Shown in pieces: positions 58,138-64,000 of a DNA stretch of 64,000 nt (its first letter is position 1; every line of letters begins with the position of its first letter). The notes beneath the pieces were generated by a model that was not told the DNA's origin, did no database searches, and saw only the letters and a list, made by a program, of their open reading frames with translations. This stretch comes from Imbricaverruca yamaguchii (taxonomy: Eukaryota; Arthropoda; Thecostraca; Neoverrucidae), in assembly GCA_034440575.1 (NCBI GenBank), contig JAOTOL010001501.1, forward strand, positions 767,001 through 831,000, given 5' to 3'. The translations under genes and the position numbers were made by a program.

Positions 58138-58845
58138 TTTTTCCCCTAGATTGATCCCAGAACGTTTTTTTACTTGCTAAAATGCTCTCTCATCTTCTCC
58201 TATCTGTTACTCTGTCTCCGAGCTCCTGTCCTTTGTGCTACCTATGCTCCGTGCTATCTGTACTCTACGCTAACCATGCTTGATGATGCTCTAGTCTGCT
58301 CCAGTCATGACTCTACTCCAGTCAAACAGTGGCGGACATTTGGCAGTTCTTGGCGTAGCGAATTTGGCAATTTTGGCATTTTATAATTGTGCACTACCAT
58401 ACCTATGCTTTCGCCTCAGGCTCTCTTGGTGGGCTAGGAGGCGTCCATCTTGGCGGGGACCTCGGCTTGGCAATCCCTTGCCCCTGTTTTGACGTCGGCG
58501 GTTTATGAACCGGGAAAGCGGCGAGGCAGGCGCGGGCTGATTGCGGTCCAGCTGCCACGCTTGCCGGTGACAGTTTGATCATTCTATTCACCTTTGGCCA
58601 TGTCTGCCCAGGCATGAAGCGTGTCGTAAAGAGCAGCCAAGTGCTAAACATGGACGATGAACATGGAACAACCTGGACGGAAGTATGCGGTATTTTCAGC
58701 TCTAACGCCTTTTTATCGCCTGTGGAGACCTAACACACCAGGAAGGGATCCGATGTAACGTAACTATGTAGCAGTACTCTGTTTAATACCATTTCTTTAG
58801 CCGCATTCCTGGAACTGTTCCGATGATTCTGGTCGGATACTATAA

Positions 58846-58847
<2 letters not shown>

Positions 58848-58920
<73 letters not shown>

Positions 58921-58958
58921 ATATGTATATATATATATATATATACATATAACAATAT
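58848..58958. repeat. (TA)n with a 46-bp perfect palindrome
   Basis: About 70 bp of AT dinucleotide followed by a perfect palindrome at 58913-58958 whose arms begin atattgttatatgtatat. Confidence 0.95.
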
Positions 58959-59933
58959 CCATATATTTCTGCACATCGATTTACCGATGAATTGTCTACC
59001 GAATAGTACAACCAATCCTATTTCTGTATGTATTACAGCTTGTGAGATTATTTTCTTGCATTATCTTGGGTTTCCAGCTTATGGAGACTGGGACAGTGTG
59101 CCGGACAAGGAAGTAACTGCAAGGAAGCTTTAGTTATTTCCAATACTGAGGTGGATTGAAATTCACGCAAAGCTCTTAGCTATCTAGTTCTTTTGACATC
59201 GTGCATCATTTGTTGTGTCGCTTTGCTACGCTTTTTGCTTACATTGAGTTTGTTCTACCAGGGTTTGGTTAGGAATATTTGGGCCATGAGTCTGTGAGTC
59301 TGCCAACCACCCACCCTAGGTAATGTGTGCGACACCAAAGTGAGGGATAAATAATTACGTGAATAATGACAGCTCTGAAAAGCTTCCGCCCCTCGCTGCA
59401 TACAGGCCCGGGTTACGGCAGTTTGAGGAGTACACACCACAAGGTAACCTGGCAGTGGGAGGACCACCGTGCAAGTCGTTTTGCCACCTTTGACAGTGCC
59501 GGGTGGGGTTGCGACTCCCCATCCCCCTCCCCCACCCACACGAAATCTCCTGGCGCTTCCAAACGGAGATGTTGGTGACCTGAAATGAAAGCCAAGGTGT
59601 TGAACCAGACGACATCTCCGTATCAATACCAGCTTTTCATATTCTCAATGATTAGTTAACCTCTCAGATCGGATTGAAAACCATTTCTTACCGTGCATAT
59701 TGATAACTCTCATGTTTAAGTGTGCTTTCAACATCATCACGCACCCCGAAGACCGAGCTCAACCTCTAATCAAGACAGCCTGGGCCACAGACTCGGTCAA
59801 GGGCCTTCAAGGTGTTTAAAGACGCACAGACTCGGCGAAAGGTCCCACGCACGGTGTGACTGTGACTGGTGCCGCAGGATGTGACTTGTCCACCGTAGGA
59901 CGCTGCATGACTCGTACGACGCGTCGCCGACAG
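58959..59933. other. 3' end of intron 2, nothing else recognised
   Basis: A 123-codon minus-strand frame at 59255-59626 has no recognisable feature. The region ends in the acceptor at 59932-59933. Confidence 0.5.
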
Positions 59934-60048
59934 GATCGTCAACGTCGACCGCAAGTACGAGGAGGTGCTGCTGGGCATGCAGAAGGCCATCCACCACGGC
60001 CACAGCGGCGGTGCCTGCAGTCAGCGGTACTCGTGTTCTTCACGTTAG
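59934..60048 (+). CDS. Gene 2, terminal exon C: second cysteine pair
   Basis: The first base completes a split Gly codon; codons from 59935 encode IVNVDRKYEEVLLGMQKAIH and HGHSGGACSQRYSCSSR, stopping at TAG 60046-60048. Cysteines at residues 177 and 183 are in a Y-x(n)-A-I-x2-G-x2-GG-x-C-x3-Y-x-C context. This fits the second half of the DM4/12 pattern (A-x3-G-x2-G-x-C-x3-Y-x2-C) with one residue fewer at the end. The family is made of small secreted or membrane proteins of unknown role. The family call is from memory of the pattern. Confidence 0.85.
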
Positions 60049-60485
60049 CCAGCCTGTTGACGCCGTGCCGCGTGCTCGGCTGTATACCGCCTATCGCAAC
60101 GCGCTCCCACGCCGCGGCCAGCACCTCTTCTGTGCGCACTCCACTTCGCTACGCCGCCTCCAAGCGCAGGCTCAACAAAGCCATCAGCGCGTCGCCCTGC
60201 CTTCCGTCCGGTGTCGTCCGCTCCAATACCGCCTAGAGGCTACCCTCCGCTCCACTCCGCCAGGCTCACCGGCGCCGACCCATTCGTCAACAATCGGGCC
60301 TGCCCATCAAACCCAGCCGCCCACGGTGACTCATCCAGAACATAGGGTGAAGTTCGTTCAGGAAGAACATCATCCAAGCTCAGCAGATGATTTTTTGTTT
60401 TTGTTTTGTCCCACAACCGGAATCGGCCAGTGTCGGTTCCCGTTCGGACCTCGTCGTTCAAGTCGCGCCTTGGCCTCCACACCCC
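60049..60485. other. Gene 2 3' flank
   Basis: Moderately GC-rich, probably partly 3'UTR. No AATAAA was spotted before the minisatellite. Confidence 0.4.
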
Positions 60486-60692
60486 GACATGTGTCGACAG
60501 CTGTCGGGGTGTCCAGTAACAGCCGCGGCACATGTCGACAGTTGTCGGGGTGTCCAGTAACAGCCGCGGCACATGTCGACAGCTGTCGGGGTGTCCAGTA
60601 ACAGCCGCGGCACATGTCGACAGCTTTTGGGGTGTCCAGTAACAGCCGCGGCACATGTCGACAGCTGTCGGGGTGTCCAGTAACAGCTGCAG
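60486..60692 (+). repeat. 41-bp minisatellite, 5 copies
   Basis: Unit of 41 bp (acatgtcgacagctgtcggg then gtgtccagtaacagccgcggc), five nearly identical copies about 440 bp after the gene 2 stop. Each unit contains the palindromes acatgt and gtcgac. Confidence 0.95.
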
Positions 60693-62103
60693 TTCCCGCC
60701 ACAGTCGGCAGCCGGGACTACGGCACCATCGTGACGGGTGTGTCCACCTCCGGAATCCGGCCAGAAATTGCCGCCCGAGGCGCGGTCGCGGTCTTCACGT
60801 TGGTGTGCACGAGCCGCGGCCAGTTTGGTCGGTGACGACACCCGGTCGGCTGCACGTCGGCCGTGAGCTGCTACCGCCTGCGCTGTGGCATCGGCACAGC
60901 TGGCTAGCTGTCGCGACTGTTCACCGATTGTCCGTGCCGACAACCTGCAATCCGAGATCTGCATCTAATTCACCCGCTTTTGCATTGTACTTTCACATTG
61001 CCGTGGTATCACAGTTTTCATGACTTCCGTTTCCGATGTTTACGACCTATTTATTGTTCATATGTGCAGAGTTTCTTCAATCTGCGTCATTGTCGTGTAT
61101 ATAATATCGAGCATCGTGGTAAAGATGAGTAAGGGTATGATCGTGAACTCAGCAGTGTGCGTTGATGAACATTTCTGTCTGATGTGTGCAGCAGAATACT
61201 CGCCTCGTCCTCACGGCGGACGTGACATGGTTAGTGATGACGTCACACTGGAACGCTATTGGCAATTCGTCCCTACTTCAGTCCTGCAGGTGACTGCATG
61301 CTAAATGTGCAAAGTTGCGCAGGGAGTGAACGGTGGATGCACCAAGCCGACCAGGAACTGCACCTGTAACGTGATGGCTTGATAGTGATGATCCATCCGG
61401 TTGAAATGTATTGAGCATGTGCTTGCATTTTCCACAACCTGCACGACACTCGCGCACATGTCGACTCGCATTGACATCGTCAGCTTCCTGCTTATCTACT
61501 ATCGCATCAAACAAAACCTACAGTGTGCGATGCGCCGTTGATTTATTTGTTATGACCGATTAAAATTGTAAGCAGTTATCTCTTGTTTGTGGACGAGTGC
61601 TCAGGGCGATCGAGAGGCGTTTTGCTGCTGGCAGAGAGGGTTCGTGTTCTTACCAAGTTGTGCGCTCACGGGAACGACGCATCCGAGTCGTGCGAACGCT
61701 GTATACATTAACCTCGCGCATCGATAGTATTCGAGCATAGAGACGTGATGCTCGACACAGCTTTCCAGCCCGGTTGAGCCCAGCCTTCTTCACAGCTGCA
61801 GACCTTCTGCACTGATTATGGCCGGGCGCCAAGTATTATACGTGCGTCGTTATTTCGACTGGTTCAGGCCGGGATCCACGTATCCAATGCGCTGTTCTTC
61901 ATACTGGTCACGGCAGAGTTCCAATTGTTCTGTGTTGTTATTCCTGTTGGATACGACAGGGCTCCAAGTATTATGTGTTGTATTCCTACTGGTTACGACT
62001 GGGCTCCAAGTATCGCGTGGGTTCCTATTTACGCTGCCTGCGGCATGGTTCCAAGGATTCTATGTGTTGTTATTCCCACTGGTTACGGTAGGGCTCCAAG
62101 TAG
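60693..62103. other. Intergenic stretch with a loose ~60-bp repeat
   Basis: Between 61880 and 62103, units containing tattcc-actggttacg and gggctccaagta recur four or five times at about 60-bp spacing. No other feature. Confidence 0.5.
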
Positions 62104-62195
62104 CTATTGTGTGTGTGTTGTCGTTGTTACTCTTACCAGTGGCCGCGCAGTACTCTCGCATCGGGAGCGGATTCTATAATTTTGATCGGGATGGG
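62104..62195 (+). CDS. Candidate leader exon of a third secreted-protein gene
   Basis: Between a possible acceptor (AG 62102-62103) and a consensus donor (GTGAGG at 62196) the frame encodes a phase-1 start, AIVCVLSLLLLPVAAQYSRI and then GSGFYNFDRDG. This reads as a signal peptide cut after VAA, like the leader exons of genes 1 and 2, which also start in phase 1. The frame stays open after the donor to TGA at 62232-62234. The acceptor has a poor pyrimidine tract because the exon follows a tandem repeat, and a better acceptor inside the exon (62138-62139) would remove the leader. I found no partner exon up to 64000, so this is tentative. Confidence 0.3.
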
Positions 62196-62439
62196 GTGAG
62201 GAGGGGGTGTACATCTCTGGATGAGTGTCACTGATTCTGAGAATGAAGTGGGAACGAAGGAAGGCACTAGAGCGTTCTGCAGGTGCGCCTTTTCTATTCT
62301 GGGGAAAAGGCTAAGAGCACTGTGCTTGAGAGCGTCGGAGTGGTGCCGCATCTGCACGGAAGGAGGCTGATACCTCCAGCTACCTCCCCACCTACTGAGT
62401 CCGCCAGCGTCACGCATGAACGCTGCGCTTACACCAGCG

Positions 62440-62830
62440 GCAACACTCCACCACCAGGGGCCGTAGTGCACGCGTGCGTGCAGTTCCCTAGCCGCCTGGC
62501 CGAGAGTGTGGATGATGCGAAGTGGACCGCCAGCGGGCCGCCGGACTGCAGCCCCACTGAGAGGCGGCCACCGTCGGGGCACGGTAGCGCGCCCGGCCAC
62601 ACTCCACCACCGGCGAAACGTCACCACCCTCTGAGCCGGACAATGGAGCCGCGGCGACAATCGGTGGCGCTGGCGACTGTGCGCGCCGCGCCGCGACCGC
62701 CGCCCATTGTGCGCCGCGGGCGGCCGCCGCCGCGCCAACAATGCCGCGGCATTGTTGGCGCGGCGCCGGCGGCTGTTGCCGGCAGAGCTAATGACGTCAC
62801 AGACGGCAGCCGGCCCAGAAAGATTTTGAG
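62440..62830. promoter_or_regulatory. CpG-dense island with a central palindrome
   Basis: About 390 bp of CpG-rich sequence. It shares CCGCCCATTGTG (62699) with the island at 18.8-19.3 kb. Promoter function is possible but no exon starts here that I can support. Confidence 0.4.
62728..62765. repeat. 38-bp perfect palindrome
   Basis: The half-site CGCCGCGCCAACAATGCCG (62728-62746) is followed at once by its exact reverse complement. Confidence 0.97.
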
Positions 62831-63630
62831 CCGATTCAAGTGTACTGGAACTGGTGAGCATGTTCGTCGTGCGCCGGGCTCTCTCGCAAGCACGTTCCCC
62901 AGTGTTTGTGACAAAATCGCCCGTAGTCTCTAAGCTCGCGGAAGCATTTTGGAAGTTATGGAAGATAAATATTTTCCAATGACGTAATAATTATGAATAC
63001 TGATTTGGTTTCGAACCACTCTGCATGGCAATCTATTTTGCGTATCCATGGAGTAATTCGCAGTTATGACTATGTATGAACGTATTCAAGTCAGAAGAAC
63101 GACGTTTAATTCGAATGGTGTATGCAAAATTCGTTCGTCCGTTTCAAGTTCAATTGATACATTGTAGGTGTGGACAGGGGGCAGGGGGCCATGTCCCACC
63201 AACTTTTCAAAGTGGGAGGGCCAAAGTGGTAGCTGGCCCTCCCACTTTTGAGACATATAATTTTCCTTTAAAGCAGCATGCACACATTCGAATATTTCAG
63301 AAAAAAATTCCCTGCAATCCATAAATAAGCAAAAGCTGCACACATCACATCGTAGCACTTCCACTCGCACCACTCGGGACATTTCCCAATTCCGCGGCCT
63401 ACGGTGAAACAGTGTGGGCGACGCCATTTAACCGTGCTCGTGCATAAACTGCGTCGAGAACCACCCAATATACAAGCAAACATCGTAACGCTTCATTTTT
63501 AAATCATGCACCCTTGGACATGACCGTACAACAACGCAACTAATTCAGAAGTTGATGCATTGGAACATATGTATGGATATTCACATCATATATTATGCTG
63601 TGAAAAGACTATAAAGCAGATACTGTGCCA
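62831..63630. other. Intergenic stretch; short hAT-like piece
   Basis: 63170-63250 contains a short inverted repeat (gtgggagggcca / tggccctcccac) in a sequence resembling MITE debris. No gene seen. Confidence 0.45.
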
Positions 63631-63720
63631 CAGTGACGGATCCAAGGGGGGCCATTCCGGCCATGCACCCCCCCCCCCCCAGAAGCGCCTCAATGGGGGG
63701 CATCGTGTCTTTTGCCCACA
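63631..63720 (+). mobile_element. hAT-like element end
   Basis: CAGTGACGGATCCAAGGGGGG resembles the hAT-type terminal motif at 47906. It is followed by a poly-C run and gcctcaatggggggc. Confidence 0.45.
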
Positions 63721-63774
63721 GAACAGGTGTCCACAGAACAAGATTTACACATTTTACCTTCATGAAGCAAGCGT

Positions 63775-64000
63775 TTAGGTTTAGGTTTGGTTCAGCTTGG
63801 TTAGATTAGGTTAGGTTAGGTTTTTCTTTTTAGGTGAAAAAATCAAACTTTTTCCTATACATTTTCCAAATACATTTATTTCCTGCAAGAACAGATTAGG
63901 TTTGGCCAGGTTTTGGTCCATTTCTTATTTGCTTTTCGAAATTAAAGCACACAAAAATCCTTTGAACAAATTCTAATATGGAAGGTTAGGTAGTAAATTC
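63775..64000. repeat. TTAGG-rich AT-rich stretch
   Basis: Contains gattaggttaggttaggtt (63803-63821) and several isolated taggtt motifs up to the window end. Similar to 15.0-15.6 kb. Confidence 0.65.

Larger units (their letters stand above)
52186..59933 (+). other. Gene 2 intron 2 (about 7.7 kb)
   Basis: Donor GTGAGA and acceptor gcgtcgccgacag. It contains a copy of dispersed repeat R1, a degenerate ~21-bp array, a CpG-dense island, a foldback, a SINE and a (TA)n palindrome, each listed. The joined exons keep the frame. Confidence 0.75.

Noticed and set aside
62133..62933. Frames of 216-242 codons on both strands around the last CpG island
   Set aside because: Same reason: CpG-rich composition, antiparallel overlap and no domain.
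63775..64000. A chromosome end
   Set aside because: Only a few TTAGG units, mixed with unrelated sequence and repeated elsewhere in the window.

Overview
The window is eukaryotic and most likely arthropod, possibly a crustacean such as a barnacle; I cannot fix the species. The support is GT-AG introns joining GC-rich exons, long AT-richer introns, fragments of several LINE clades, a tRNA-derived SINE, TTAGG-like motifs and very abundant simple and tandem repeats. I see no prokaryotic gene organisation, viral genome or CRISPR array.

Two real protein genes can be built from phase-compatible exons, both on the + strand. Gene 1 (3003-5751 joined to 6329-6683) encodes a secreted or membrane protein of more than 1000 residues. 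It has a leader, long Pro/Tyr/Gln-rich repeats, a hydrophobic segment, an RRRR site and a four-cysteine C-terminus ending in an 18-bp coding minisatellite. Gene 2 (47232-47490, 51997-52185, 59934-60048) encodes a small protein of about 190 residues with a leader, one membrane segment and a four-cysteine C-terminus resembling the arthropod DM4/12 family. In both, the leader exon starts in phase 1 and the true ATG lies in an upstream exon I could not identify. A weaker candidate leader exon of the same kind is at 62104-62195. The loci may be a dispersed cluster of related secreted proteins.

Layout: 1-2.6 kb, a decayed Jockey-like LINE (minus). 3-6.7 kb, gene 1. 7.3-8.0 kb, a 54-bp minisatellite and (CT)n/(AGT)n. 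10.1-11.5 kb, a TTAA-flanked non-autonomous element with an internal 362-bp duplication. 13-18.4 kb, hAT-like fragments, a TTAGGTT-rich stretch and a SINE. 18.7-19.3 kb, a palindrome beside a CpG-dense island. 20.5-27 kb, minisatellites and a LINE 3' fragment. 29-31.4 kb, (TA)n and a second LINE gag fragment. 35.6-36.8 kb, degenerate ~21-bp arrays in both orientations. 38-40.5 kb, 27-bp and 24-bp minisatellites. 43-44 kb, a dispersed repeat. 44.5-46.3 kb, a dead CR1-like LINE. 47.2-60.0 kb, gene 2, with a 177-bp satellite in intron 1 and repeats, a CpG island and a SINE in intron 2. 60-64 kb, a 41-bp minisatellite, a CpG-dense patch with a 38-bp palindrome and hAT-like ends.

Most long open reading frames in the window arise from tandem repeats and are not genes. 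No working autonomous transposon was found. The most unusual features are the paired four-cysteine secreted genes and the recurrence of degenerate arrays with a ~21-bp period at several unrelated loci.
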